The position numbers and the translations under genes are program-made. This document shows positions 8,762 through 18,427 of a DNA stretch of 64,000 nt, in pieces (within the stretch, counting starts at the first letter, position 1; every line of letters begins with the position of its first letter). Source of the DNA: Aeromonas rivipollensis (GTDB taxonomy: Bacteria > Pseudomonadota > Gammaproteobacteria > Enterobacterales > Aeromonadaceae); contig NZ_JAAILA010000039.1 of NCBI RefSeq assembly GCF_010974825.1, positions 1 through 64,000 of the forward strand. Direction: 5' to 3'. The notes under the pieces are model-generated. The model was not told the origin of the DNA, ran no database searches, and saw nothing but the letters and a program-made list of their open reading frames with translations.

Positions 8762-8832
8762 CAATGGCACTCCTGTGGGTACTGAGGTGCCATGGGCAGC
8801 GGTCTGCTCATCAATGGCACGTCTCCTGTGGT
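8761..8832 (-). repeat. Duplicated ribosome-binding site and start of thiB, with short upstream ORF
   Basis: On the minus strand CACAGGAG-(ACG)-TGCCATTGATGA occurs twice, at 8832-8808 and, without ACG, at the true thiB start. The upstream copy opens a 16-codon frame, MSRPLPMAPQYPQECH (8811 to 8761), whose TGA overlaps the thiB ATG as TGATG, so the two would be translationally coupled. It lies between the riboswitch and thiB and could therefore be what the riboswitch controls. Coupling is inference from the overlap. Confidence 0.65.
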
Positions 8833-8871
8833 GAGGGCCAGCGGATGAGGGCACAAAAAACGCGCGCCATG

Positions 8872-8950
8872 CCTCAAATTCCTCCGCCAGCATTATCTGG
8901 ATCAGGTTCACGGGTATAATCTCAGCGGTAAACCGCACCCCGTTTGAGCA
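8872..8950 (-). promoter_or_regulatory. TPP riboswitch (THI element) of thiBPQ
   Basis: The minus strand carries the conserved pieces in order: GGGGTGC, then GCTGAGA, ACCCGTGAACCTGAT, and CCAGATAATGCTGGCGGAGGA. These are the thi-box hallmarks that bind thiamine pyrophosphate. It lies about 60 bases before the first thiB-like start and should turn thiBPQ off when TPP is plentiful. No clear terminator follows, so control at translation start is more likely (inference). Confidence 0.95.
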
Positions 8951-9043
8951 ACGAACCGCATTGTATTGGCCTTCTTTGGGGGAGGCCAGCACTATGTTTC
9001 ACGGGCCGCGCCGTGCGAGCCACCACCAAGGAGGATGCCCCCA

Positions 9044-9334
9044 GTGATCACCAGCACCAAGGAAAGACGTGCCTTCCAGCGCATGGTCATCAACGCCCCC
9101 GTCACCCTGTTCCAGCGCCAGCAGGTGCTTGAGGGAGTCTGCCGGGATCTCAGCGCCAATGGCATGGGGGTCGAGGTGAATGAACATGGCTTCGATCTGG
9201 CTCACCCCATCAGGGTGAGCCTGGCCACCAGCAGCAACCTGCTGCCCCCCTTCGAGGCCCAGGCCCGCATAGTGCGGGTGCTGGAGGAGGAGGGCGGGCT
9301 CTTGCTGGCGCTGGAGTTCCTGCCGCTGACCTGA
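9044..9334 (+). CDS. Single-domain PilZ protein (c-di-GMP binding)
   Basis: Encodes 96 residues from GTG 9044. It has both halves of the c-di-GMP site: RxxxR (R9-R13 in ERRAFQR) and DxSxxG (D35, S37, G40 in DLSANG), then a six-stranded barrel pattern. AGGAGG at 9029-9034 gives GTG 9044 a 9-base spacing. An in-frame ATG at 9035 touches that Shine-Dalgarno, and an upstream start near 8966 would run into the promoter region of the thi operon. It is monocistronic with a strong terminator. Its partner is unknown; stand-alone PilZ proteins usually act on motility or polysaccharide machinery. Confidence 0.88.
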   Translation: MITSTKERRAFQRMVINAPVTLFQRQQVLEGVCRDLSANGMGVEVNEHGFDLAHPIRVSLATSSNLLPPFEAQARIVRVLEEEGGLLLALEFLPLT

Positions 9335-9354
9335 GCCCGCACACTACCCTGTTC

Positions 9355-9387
9355 CATCGACCAGCCACCGGCTGGTCGATGCATTTT
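9355..9387 (+). terminator. Terminator of the pilZ-domain gene
   Basis: Perfect 12-bp stem CATCGACCAGCC/GGCTGGTCGATG with a 3-base loop, followed by CATTTTC. Confidence 0.8.
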
Positions 9388-9438
9388 CGGCCCGGGCCAG
9401 CCTTGTCTTCCCGCCCGGGCTGCCGCCCTGGGGGCAGC

Positions 9439-10371
9439 TCAGTTGCTGGCCAGCACGGGTTGGATGCTCAACTGCTTGCTGTCGACCAGCGTCTTGCTGG
9501 TGGGGGCGAGCTGGCCCATGGGAAGCTGGGCGGGGCCGGTCGGTTCCAGCAGCAGATAGCTTTCCCCTTGCCAGCTCAGGGTCGCCTGACCCGGGCTGGC
9601 CGGCAGTGCCACCCCCAGCAGGGCATGGCCCGGTACGAACACCATGGCTTGCTTCAGCTCGGGAAAGCGCTGGGCCAGCAGGGCCGCCATCAGGGTGACC
9701 TTGCTGTCACAATCCCCCCGATTTTGCTCCAGCACCTGGCGGGGGCTGAGAAAGCCCTTGCCCGAGCGCCCCGATTGGCTGTCGAGCAGCTGATAGGGGA
9801 TGGTCTGGATGAAGTCGAGCATGTGCGCCACCGTCTTCTGGCGCGCCTCTGTCTCTGTGGCCCCCTCCTGCTTGAGCTGCTCGGCCAGGGGCGCCAGTTC
9901 GGCGCGGCTCTCCAGGGCGATGCGCACATGATCCTGCTTGATGGCGGGGGTGCCGTCGGGCGGGGTGAAGGGCTGGAAGTAGTGCTGCTTGAGCCACTCT
10001 GCCTCCAGCCTGGCCTGCTCCGGCTTGACCCATAACGAGGCTTCCCTGGCCTTGTCGGCGTTGCGGCTCTTGAGGCTGAGGGCGAGGCTGGGGCGAGCGA
10101 GGGAGAATTGCACCTCGGGGAACTCAAGGGCAGCCTGCTGCAGCAAGGTCTGCAACACCTCCTCCTGCATCCTGGCCGGGCGATAGGCGATGAGCGGCGG
10201 CAGCTTGCCCGCCTCCAGCCGGTAGCTGAGTTGCTGGGGTTGGCCCTCCCTGTCCTGCCAGCCGACGTTGAGCTGACCGCCGTTGCTGTTGAAATAGGTC
10301 TGCCCGGCGCTGGCCGGGAGGGCGAGCAGCATGCCAAGCAGCAGGGAGAGGGAGCGGGTCGTCTTCATCAT
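9439..10371 (-). CDS. Secreted transglutaminase-like cysteine protein
   Basis: Encodes 310 residues. A signal peptide (about 1-22, ends ASAG) is followed by a region without recognised features and a C-terminal half with a transglutaminase/papain-like triad: Cys221 in NRGDCDSK, His249 in VPGHALL and an acidic residue at LLLEPTG (Glu276). The layout matches predicted transglutaminase-like proteins of the periplasm. Two adjacent ATG codons (10371 and 10368) follow AGGAAAGG; either may be used. Gene context (a PilZ gene and the leu operon) gives no clue to the substrate, so the enzymatic activity is inferred from the motif only. Confidence 0.75.
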   Translation of the reverse strand: MMKTTRSLSLLLGMLLALPASAGQTYFNSNGGQLNVGWQDREGQPQQLSYRLEAGKLPPLIAYRPARMQEEVLQTLLQQAALEFPEVQFSLARPSLALSLKSRNADKAREASLWVKPEQARLEAEWLKQHYFQPFTPPDGTPAIKQDHVRIALESRAELAPLAEQLKQEGATETEARQKTVAHMLDFIQTIPYQLLDSQSGRSGKGFLSPRQVLEQNRGDCDSKVTLMAALLAQRFPELKQAMVFVPGHALLGVALPASPGQATLSWQGESYLLLEPTGPAQLPMGQLAPTSKTLVDSKQLSIQPVLASN

Positions 10372-10413
10372 CCTTTCCTGTCGGTGAGCCCACTGTGCCT
10401 GGGCGGGACTGAG

Positions 10414-10441
10414 AATAAAACAGGGAGCCTGGGCTCCCTGT
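10414..10441 (-). terminator. Terminator of the leu operon
   Basis: Stem ACAGGGAGCC/GGCTCCCTGT with a 2-base loop; on the minus strand it is followed by TTTTATT. It lies beyond the leuD remnant, showing that the remnant, not the intact leuD, is next to the operon end. Confidence 0.8.
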
Positions 10442-10472
10442 GGATTCTACTCGTTTTCTTGCCGCTGGCGCG

Positions 10473-10600
10473 TCAGATCCAACTTGGCTGTTTTGCCTCG
10501 AAGGCACTGATGGCTGCCTCGTGTTGCAGGGTCAGGCCTATGGCATCCAGCCCGTTGAGCAGGCAGCACATAGATGGGGGCGGAACTCGTCGATGTGAAA
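10473..10600 (-). pseudogene. Remnant of a second leuD 3' end
   Basis: The last 31 codons of leuD recur here: both copies end with QPSWI and a stop (TGA here, TAA in intact leuD). Over the terminal 94 bases 85 match. The eight coding differences (GAA/GAG, GCG/GCA twice, AGC/AGT twice, AAG/AAA, CCG/CCA, ATT/ATC) are all synonymous third-position changes, and the first 47 bases are identical. Further 5' an 8-base insertion shifts the frame near codon CGC-TAC, and similarity fades at about 10600. The fragment lacks the rest of leuD. It is therefore the tail of a different, formerly functional leuD allele (inference from the substitution pattern). Confidence 0.88.
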
Positions 10601-10630
10601 ATTTCATCGGACCCGCCCTCATATGTCTGT

Positions 10631-11230
10631 TTAAATCCAGCTCGGCTGCTTCGCCTCGAAGGCGCTGATGGCCGCTTCGTGTTGCAGGGTCAGGCCTATG
10701 GCATCCAGCCCGTTGAGCAGGCAGTAGCGGCGGAACTCGTCGATCTCGAAACCGAAAGTGAGCGCACCCGCGCGCACCTGGTTCGCCTCCAGATCCACTT
10801 CGATCTGGGTGCCCGGATGGGCCGCGACCAGCTGGAACAGGGCCTCGACCTCTTCTTCTTTCAGGCGTACCGGCACCATGCCGTTGTTGATGGCGTTGCC
10901 GTAGAAGATGTCGGCAAAGCTCGGGGCAATGATGGTCTTGAAGCCGTAATCCGCCAGCGCCCAGGGGGCGTGCTCGCGGCTCGAGCCACAGCCGAAGTTC
11001 TCCCGGGCCAGCAGTATGCTGGCACCGGCGAATTGCGGCTGGTTCAGCACGAACTCCGGGTTGGGCTGCTCCCCTGCATCGTCCAGGAAGCGCCAGTCGT
11101 GGAACAGGTGCTTGCCAAAACCGATGCGGTTTACCTTCTGCAGAAACTGCTTCGGAATGATGGCGTCGGTATCGACGTTGGCGCTGTCGAGGGGGACGAC
11201 GATCCCCTTGTGTTGCTTGAAACCTGTCAT
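10631..11230 (-). CDS. leuD: 3-isopropylmalate dehydratase small subunit LeuD
   Basis: Encodes 199 residues. With LeuC it isomerises 2-isopropylmalate to 3-isopropylmalate in leucine synthesis. Conserved features are the start [20 protein letters not shown], and the swivel-domain signature [21 protein letters not shown] lies 7 bases before ATG 11230. It is flanked on both sides by pieces of other leuC/leuD copies: a leuD-start/leuC-tail chimera upstream and a leuD tail downstream. The intact gene may therefore have arrived as part of a replaced segment. Confidence 0.95.
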   Translation of the reverse strand: MTGFKQHKGIVVPLDSANVDTDAIIPKQFLQKVNRIGFGKHLFHDWRFLDDAGEQPNPEFVLNQPQFAGASILLARENFGCGSSREHAPWALADYGFKTIIAPSFADIFYGNAINNGMVPVRLKEEEVEALFQLVAAHPGTQIEVDLEANQVRAGALTFGFEIDEFRRYCLLNGLDAIGLTLQHEAAISAFEAKQPSWI

Positions 11231-11242
11231 ATGAATTCCCTC

Positions 11243-11317
11243 TTACAGCGCACGAAGATCGGTGGAGATAATGCCGGTGACGGCGAAGGTTCGTCTGTGT
11301 TGCTTGAATGCTCTCAT
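11243..11317 (-). repeat. Junction scar: second leuD start fused to second leuC tail
   Basis: On the minus strand after the leuC stop comes ATGAGAGCATTCAAGCAACA, matching the leuD start (MTGFKQH against MRAFKQH here). It then runs, in one open frame of 24 codons, into FAVTGIISTDLRAL and a stop, matching the leuC C-terminus [12 protein letters not shown]. Intact leuD begins 12 bases later. The order leuC, leuD-head', leuC-tail', leuD is the same as in the thiP/thiQ scar. Whether the 24-residue chimera is translated is unknown. Confidence 0.8.
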
Positions 11318-11328
11318 CCTAACCCCCC

Positions 11329-12726
11329 TTACAGCGCGCGAATGTCGGCAAAGCGACCGGTGACGGCGGCGGCTGCGGCCATGGCCGGGCTCACCAGATG
11401 AGTGCGACCGGCACGGCCCTGGCGTCCTTCGAAGTTGCGGTTGCTGGTGGAGGCGCAGCGCTCCCCGGGTTGCAGCCGGTCGTTGTTCATGGCCAGACAC
11501 ATGGAGCAGCCGGGCAGGCGCCACTCAAAGCCCGCCTCGAGGAAGATCTTGTCCAGCCCCTCGGCCTCGGCCTGGGCTTTCACCTGCTCGGAACCCGGCA
11601 CCACCAGGGCTTGCACCCCGGCGGCGACCTTGCGGCCACGGGCGATGGCGGCGGCGGCACGCAGATCCTCGATGCGGCTGTTGGTGCACGACCCGATGAA
11701 CACCTTGTCGATGGCGACATCACAGAGCTTCTGGCCCGGCTGCAAGTCCATGTAGGCGAGTGCCTTGCGGGCGGACTGCTGCTCCATCAGATCGCTGAAG
11801 GATTCCGGTGCCGGAATGGGTTCATTGACGGCGATCACCTGGCCCGGGTTGGTGCCCCAGGTCACCTGAGGCGCGATGTCGGCGGCGTTGAGCACCACCT
11901 CGGCATCGAAGGTGGCATCGGCATCGCTCTTGAGGGTCTGCCAGTAGGCGATGGCCTGCGCCAGTGACTCGCCTGTGGGGGCGAATACCTTGCCCTGGAT
12001 GTAGTCGATGGTGGTCTGATCCGGGGCTATCATGCCCGCCTTGGCGCCGAGCTCGATGGCCATGTTGCACACCGTCATGCGCCCTTCCATGGAGAGACCT
12101 GTGATGGCATCGCCAGCGAACTCCACCACGTAACCTGTACCGCCGGCAGCGCCGACCCGGCCTATGATGGCCAGCACCACGTCCTTGGCGCTGATGCCCT
12201 CGGCCAGTTGGCCGTTGACCGAAATGCGCATGGTCTTGGCCCGGCCCTGCTTCAGGGTCTGGGTCGCCATCACGTGTTCCACTTCCGAGGTGCCGATGCC
12301 GAAGGCCAGGGAGCCGAAGGCGCCGTGGGTGGCGGTGTGGGAGTCGCCGCAGACTATGGTGGTGCCGGGCAATGTGATGCCGAGCTCAGGCCCCATCACG
12401 TGGACTATGCCCTGGTATTTGTGGTTCAGATCGTAGAGACGGACCCCGAACTCCTTGCAGTTGGCTGCCAGGGTTTCCATCTGGATTCTGGCCATCTCGC
12501 CGGAGGCGGCGATGTCCTTGGTGGTGGTGGAGACGTTGTGATCCATGGTGGCCCAGGTCAGATCCGGGCGGCGCAGCGGGCGCTTCATGGCGCGCAGGCC
12601 GTCGAACGCCTGCGGGCTGGTCACTTCATGCACCAGATGGCGGTCGATGTAGATGAGGGGGGTTTCCCCTTCCACTTCCCGGACCACGTGGGCGTCGAAC
12701 ACTTTCTGATAGAGGGTCTTGGACAT
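11329..12726 (-). CDS. leuC: 3-isopropylmalate dehydratase large subunit LeuC
   Basis: Encodes 465 residues, the normal length of the aconitase-like large subunit. The three [4Fe-4S] ligands are visible in [19 protein letters not shown] and GCSMCLAMN near the C-terminus. The N-terminus has [16 protein letters not shown] and DHNV. It partners LeuD. The gene lies 32 bases after leuB; the tail [12 protein letters not shown] is repeated in diverged form downstream. Confidence 0.96.
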   Translation of the reverse strand: MSKTLYQKVFDAHVVREVEGETPLIYIDRHLVHEVTSPQAFDGLRAMKRPLRRPDLTWATMDHNVSTTTKDIAASGEMARIQMETLAANCKEFGVRLYDLNHKYQGIVHVMGPELGITLPGTTIVCGDSHTATHGAFGSLAFGIGTSEVEHVMATQTLKQGRAKTMRISVNGQLAEGISAKDVVLAIIGRVGAAGGTGYVVEFAGDAITGLSMEGRMTVCNMAIELGAKAGMIAPDQTTIDYIQGKVFAPTGESLAQAIAYWQTLKSDADATFDAEVVLNAADIAPQVTWGTNPGQVIAVNEPIPAPESFSDLMEQQSARKALAYMDLQPGQKLCDVAIDKVFIGSCTNSRIEDLRAAAAIARGRKVAAGVQALVVPGSEQVKAQAEAEGLDKIFLEAGFEWRLPGCSMCLAMNNDRLQPGERCASTSNRNFEGRQGRAGRTHLVSPAMAAAAAVTGRFADIRAL

Positions 12727-12758
12727 TGCTCTGTATTCCTTGTTATGTGCTGCGTGGC

Positions 12759-14050
<1,292 letters not shown>

Positions 14051-14060
<10 letters not shown>

Positions 14061-15613
14061 TCCGATTTGATGTTGTTATTGCGTTCCATCTGCTCGGCGA
14101 CCTGATCGGCGCGCCAGATGCTGTTGATGACATGGACCAGGGCCTGGGCCGAGGACTCTATGATGTCGGTGGCCAGCCCCATGCCATGGAATTTGCGACC
14201 CTTGTACTCGGCGACTATGTCGACCTGGCCGAGGGCATTCTTGCCTTCACCCTTGCCCTTGAGTTCGTACTTGTCGATGCGGATCTCGTAGCCGGTGATG
14301 CGGTTGATGCACTGATAGACAGCATCCACAGGACCGTTGCCGGTGGCCGCTTCGCAGATCAGATCCTGGCCCACCTTGAGCTTGACCGAAGCGGTGGCGA
14401 GCACAGAGCTGCCGCTCTGCACGCCGAGGTACTCCAGCTTGAAGTGCTCGGGCTCCTCGTGGATCTGGCTGAAGAAGGCCAGCGCCTCGAGATCGTAATC
14501 GAACACCTGCCCCTTCTTGTCGGCCAGGACCAGGAACTTGCCGTAGAGGTGGTCGAGATCGTAGCTGCTCTCGGCGTAGCCCATGCTCTCCATGCGGTGC
14601 TTGATCACGTGGCGGCCGGAGCGGGAGGTCATGTTGAGGTTGTTCTGGGTCAGGCCGATGCTCTCTGGGGTGATGATCTCGTAGGTGTTCTTGGCCTTGA
14701 GCACGCCGTCCTGGTGAATGCCGGAGCTGTGGGAGAAGGCGTTGGCCCCGACGATGGCCTTGTTCGGCTGTACCGGCATGTTGCACAGCTGGCTGACGAG
14801 CGTGCTGGTGCGGTGGATCTCGTTGTGGCGGATGTTGGTGTGCACCCCGAGCAGGTCGGCGCGGGTTTTCAGGATCATCGCCACCTCTTCCAGGGAGCAG
14901 TTGCCTGCCCGCTCGCCGATGCCGTTGATGGTGCACTCGATCTGGCGTGCCCCCATCTGCACGGCACTGATGGAGTTGGCCACCGAGAGGCCCAGATCGT
15001 CGTGGCAGTGCACCGAGATGATGGCCTTGTCGATGTTGGGCACCCGGTTGAACAGGGTCTGGATGATGCCGGAAAATTCGGTCGGTACCGTGTAGCCCAC
15101 TGTGTCCGGGATGTTGATGGTGCGGGCGCCTGCCTTGATGGCGGCCTCCACCATGCGGCAGAGATTATCGATCGGCGTGCGGCCCGCATCCTCGCAGGAG
15201 AACTCCACGTCGTCTGTGTAGCGCAGGGCATGCTTGATGGCGCCGACCCCCATCTCCAGCACGTCTTCGAAGCTTTTCTTCAGCTTGCTCTCCACATGGA
15301 TGGAGGAGGTGGAGATAAAGGTATGGATGCGAAAGGCCTCGGCGACCCGCAAGGCTTCGCCGGCGGCATCGATATCCTTGGGCAGGGCGCGGGCGAGGGC
15401 GCAGACCCGGCTGTTCTTGATGTGACGGGCTATGGTCTGCACCGATTGAAAATCACCGGGGGAGGAGACGGGGAAGCCCACTTCCATGATGTCGACACCG
15501 AGTCGTTCCAGCGCCTGGGCAATCTGCAGCTTCTCCTTGACCGTCAAGCTGGCCGACAGCGCCTGCTCGCCATCACGCAAGGTGGTATCGAATATGATGA
15601 CTCGATCTGACAT
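14051..15613 (-). CDS. leuA: 2-isopropylmalate synthase LeuA
   Basis: Encodes 520 residues. It condenses acetyl-CoA with 2-oxoisovalerate, the committed step of leucine synthesis. The catalytic barrel has [17 protein letters not shown] and the metal-binding [13 protein letters not shown]. The C-terminal third is the leucine-binding regulatory domain ([17 protein letters not shown] region). Start ATG 15613 follows AGGGAAG. It is the first structural gene of leuABCD and is governed by the leader peptide and attenuator upstream. Its last 14 codons have decayed copies downstream. Confidence 0.97.
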
Positions 15614-15658
15614 GTGACTTCCCTCTTCCTAAGTTCGGTGCGTGCATCCTGCATTGGC

Positions 15659-15692
15659 ATAAAAAAACCCGTGCGGGGTGCACGGGTTTTTG
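15659..15692 (-). terminator. Leucine attenuator terminator
   Basis: On the minus strand AAACCCGTGC and GCACGGGTTTTTTT form a 10-bp stem with a short loop and a long T run, between leuL and leuA. It is the expected rho-independent attenuator that forms when leucine is plentiful. Confidence 0.92.
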
Positions 15693-15718
15693 TAAATTCC
15701 GGCTATGCCTTAGCCCGG

Positions 15719-15784
15719 CTACAAGGATCCCGCGCGAGGAGTCGCGATTAGGGGGAGCAGTAGTAGCAGAGCGGCAATATGCAT
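15719..15784 (-). CDS. leuL: leu operon leader peptide LeuL
   Basis: A 21-codon frame beginning MHIAALLLLLP. Codons 6-10 are five consecutive leucines (CTG CTA CTA CTG CTC), and another Leu codon (CTA) follows the Pro. Three of the six are CUA, which should be rare in a genome this GC-rich, so ribosome stalling should be sensitive to Leu-tRNA charging. It lies 27 bases before the attenuator stem. The gene is too short for ordinary gene finders; position and composition match leader peptides of the leu operon in enteric bacteria and Vibrio. Confidence 0.88.
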   Translation of the reverse strand: MHIAALLLLLPLIATPRAGSL

Positions 15785-16019
15785 GATGACTCAATCCTTC
15801 CAGTCGATAACGCTACTACCAATATCGAGATTTTTATGCTGTGTCAACTCGAAAGGACAGGTTCAATTCACTGTGTTATTTAATCGGATTGTAAAGGAGT
15901 GCAAATTTCCTTGTCCCATATTCGGTTCATGCCTGATTATCTGGTCGTTCCTGCTGTACTCGATCACCCGCACAATCAGATCGACTTATCAGCCCTTGCT
16001 GAATTATCTGAGGTATTCC

Positions 16020-16643
16020 ATGGAAAAGCGCAGACCTGGCCGTCCGGTCGGACGTTCCGACATTCGTGACAAGCTGCTCGCCGCCGCACGCGAACGTTTT
16101 CTCAACACCCCCTACAGCAAGGTGACGACCCGTGAGATCGCCGAGCTGGCCGGCTCCAATCTGGCGATGATCCACTACTACTTCGGCAGCAAAGAGGGCC
16201 TCTACAAGGCGGTGCTGGGGGATGTGGCCGAGCCGCTGGATCAGGCCTGGCATGACGAGAGCAGCAATCGCAGCCTGACCGATCTGCTCAATACCTACTA
16301 TCAGGTGATGGCGCCGAACAGCGAGCTGACTTCCGCCATCTCCAGCGCATTATCAACCGAAAAAAGCCCGGGGCGGGATTTTGTATTGAATCGTCTGCTG
16401 GAGCGTCAACTGCCCCAGTTCGATGCCCTGCTCGAATCCATGCGCTCCAACGGTCAGCTGGGTGACAACCTGGATCCCGAGATGCTGAAGATCTCCTTCC
16501 TCAGCATGATGTGGCAGCCCTTCGTGATGAAGGATCTCTACGAGCAGGTGTTCGGCCTGACGGTGGACGAGAGCTTCATGAGCCGGTTGGCAGCCCACAA
16601 CTGCCAGTTGATGGAGAACGGCCTGCGCGGTTCCCTGAACTGA
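16020..16643 (+). CDS. TetR-family transcriptional regulator
   Basis: Encodes 207 residues. The N-terminal TetR helix-turn-helix covers about 15-65: RDKLLAAARERFLNTPYSKVTTREIAELAGSN followed by the family hallmark IHYYFGSKEGLYKAVL. The C-terminal ligand domain (about 70-200) is not recognisable by eye, so the effector is unknown. I chose ATG 16020 because the conserved domain starts soon after; upstream in-frame sequence reads as promoter. It diverges from leuL-leuABCD across 235 bases, and both promoters must lie in that gap. Regulation of the leu operon by this protein is possible but not shown. Confidence 0.9.
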   Translation: MEKRRPGRPVGRSDIRDKLLAAARERFLNTPYSKVTTREIAELAGSNLAMIHYYFGSKEGLYKAVLGDVAEPLDQAWHDESSNRSLTDLLNTYYQVMAPNSELTSAISSALSTEKSPGRDFVLNRLLERQLPQFDALLESMRSNGQLGDNLDPEMLKISFLSMMWQPFVMKDLYEQVFGLTVDESFMSRLAAHNCQLMENGLRGSLN

Positions 16644-16663
16644 GTCTTCCCGGGTAATAGCTG

Positions 16664-16688
16664 AAAAAGGGCCGCATGGCCCTTTTTT
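16664..16688 (+). terminator. Terminator of the tetR-family gene
   Basis: Stem AAAAAGGGCC/GGCCCTTTTTT with loop GCAT. Confidence 0.9.
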
Positions 16689-16782
16689 GCATGGTTCATG
16701 TCACAAATCTGTTATCTCTCCTTCAACCAAGTGTCACTGCGCCGCCCTAGTCTGCATTCAAGACTCAAGGGAAGGGGGCGTG

Positions 16783-17286
16783 ATGAACAAGATCCAGCAA
16801 TGGGACCTGCGGGTGTGCCGTGTCTGTCTGCTCCATCCCTACAACCGGCCACAGGCCAGGATCAGTCGGGTCATTTCCCGTACCGGTGACGGTCCCCTTT
16901 ACGCCGTGCTGGCCGCCCTGCTCTGGTGGCAGGGGGAGGCGCAGCGGGAAGTGGTACAAGTCGCCCTGCTGGCCTTTGCCGCCGAGCTGCCGCTTTATCT
17001 GCTGCTCAAGAATGCCCTGAAACGCCAGCGTCCCGTGGGCTTGCCGGTCTTCATCACCCCCTCAGATCGCTACAGCCTGCCCTCCGGCCATACCGCCGCC
17101 GCCTTCCTGATGGCCACCGTGCTGGCGGCCAGCTTCCCGCTCTGGGCACCGCTGCTGTTTCTCTGGGCCATCCTGGTCGGGGCGTCGCGGCTGCTGCTCG
17201 GGGTGCACTATCTGAGCGATCTGGTGGCCGGCGCCCTGCTCGGGGGGGGTTGCGCCCTCTGGGCCCTTAACTGGAGCCAGGGATGA
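16783..17286 (+). CDS. PAP2-family membrane phosphatase
   Basis: Encodes 167 residues with about four membrane segments. All three parts of the PAP2 phosphatase signature are present: KNALKRQRP (K76 to P84), PSGH (S101-H103) and SRLLLGVHYLSD (R136, H142, D146). The family removes phosphate from lipid pyrophosphates such as undecaprenyl-PP or from phosphatidic acid. ATG 16783 follows AAGGGGG. The gene overlaps the next by 4 bases (ATGA), so the phosphatase and the glycosyltransferase are probably translated together. The lipid substrate is not deducible. Confidence 0.9.
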   Translation: MNKIQQWDLRVCRVCLLHPYNRPQARISRVISRTGDGPLYAVLAALLWWQGEAQREVVQVALLAFAAELPLYLLLKNALKRQRPVGLPVFITPSDRYSLPSGHTAAAFLMATVLAASFPLWAPLLFLWAILVGASRLLLGVHYLSDLVAGALLGGGCALWALNWSQG

Positions 17287-18392
17287 GGATACTGTTCGGG
17301 GTACAGGGGACCGGCAACGGTCATATCAGCCGCAGCAGGACTCTGGCGCGCGCCCTGAAGAGCAGGGGGATAGAGGTCGACTACCTGTTCAGCGGGCGCG
17401 CCGCCGACGGCTACTTCGAGATGGGGGAGTTCGGGGACTATCGCACCTTCCCCGGCATCAGTTTCGTCAGCCATCAGGGCCGCATCTCGGGCTGGCGCAC
17501 CCTCAAGGGACTCTCTCCCCTTCGCTTCTGGCAAGACATGCGAGGCCTCGACTGCCGGGATTACGATCTGGTGATCAGCGATTTTGAGCCACTCAGTGCC
17601 CATGCCGCCCGGCGCTGGCAAAAACCCAGTCTGACCATCAGTCATCAGGCCAGCTTCGACTGGCCCATTCCGCGCTGGGGGGAGAGTGGTTTCAACCGCC
17701 AGCTGATGCGCCACTTCGCCCCTGTGAGCCGCTCTCTGGGGCTGCACTGGTTCCACTTCGGTCAGCCGCTGCTGCCCCCCATCATAGATCCCATGACCCC
17801 GGCGCCGGACAACCAGCAGATCCTGGTCTATCTGCCATTCGAGCAGACAGAGCAGATAGCTGCGCTGTTGTCGCGCTTCAACCAGCAGCGCTTCGTCTGC
17901 TTCCACCCCGGCCTTCGCAAGGCCAGTCAATGGCGCAACATCCGCTTCGAGCCTGCAGCCAGAGAGGGATTCAAATTAGCGCTAGCCGGCTGCCGGGGTG
18001 TCATCAGCAATGCGGGATTCGAGCTGGCCTCGGAGGCGCTCTCGCTCGGCAAGAAGCTGCTGGTCAAGCCGTTCGGCGGCCAGTTCGAGCAGCTGACCAA
18101 CGGCAGGACCCTGGAGCTGATGGGGCTGGCCCAGTTGATGGAGACGCTGGATGCCAATGCGTTGAGAACCTGGCTCGAGGCGCCGTCACCCGGGCGGATC
18201 CGCTACCCCGATGTGGCGGGGGAGCTGGCCGACTGGCTGCTGGTTGGTGCCAAGGAGGAGCTGGCCTCTCTCTCCCGCCGCCTGTGGGCCAGGACCCTCT
18301 TCCCGGAGGAGGTGTGCGATCGCCTCAGCGAACTGGCGGGCAATCCGGCATTGGCCCGTCCCTGGTTATCGCAACTCAGCGCCTTTGACTAG
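17283..18392 (+). CDS. Glycosyltransferase of the MJ1255/VC2487 type
   Basis: Encodes 369 residues. It begins RILFGVQGTGNGHISRSRTLARAL, a GT28/MurG-like N-terminal nucleotide-sugar fold. The C-terminal half has the acceptor-domain pattern GVISNAGFELASEALSLGKKLLVKPFGGQFEQ (Gly-rich loop, Glu and Gln), typical of GT-B enzymes. It resembles the group annotated MJ1255/VC2487, whose reaction is not established. It is translationally coupled to the PAP2 gene, suggesting that both act on the same lipid-linked sugar or lipid (inference). Confidence 0.85.
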   Translation: MRILFGVQGTGNGHISRSRTLARALKSRGIEVDYLFSGRAADGYFEMGEFGDYRTFPGISFVSHQGRISGWRTLKGLSPLRFWQDMRGLDCRDYDLVISDFEPLSAHAARRWQKPSLTISHQASFDWPIPRWGESGFNRQLMRHFAPVSRSLGLHWFHFGQPLLPPIIDPMTPAPDNQQILVYLPFEQTEQIAALLSRFNQQRFVCFHPGLRKASQWRNIRFEPAAREGFKLALAGCRGVISNAGFELASEALSLGKKLLVKPFGGQFEQLTNGRTLELMGLAQLMETLDANALRTWLEAPSPGRIRYPDVAGELADWLLVGAKEELASLSRRLWARTLFPEEVCDRLSELAGNPALARPWLSQLSAFD

Positions 18393-18427
18393 ACTGAGTT
18401 GATCCCATCAAGGAGAGGACGGACAAC

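Noticed and set aside
8792-8992. N-terminal extension of thiB reading through the upstream region
   Set aside because: The extended frame translates the TPP riboswitch and the duplicated leader, and would place the signal peptide in the middle of the protein.
10619-11239. CATATG and GAATTC sites flanking leuD, suggesting a cloning artefact
   Set aside because: The flanks carry diverged natural leuC/leuD pieces, and similar scars occur in unrelated operons without such sites; coincidence is more likely.
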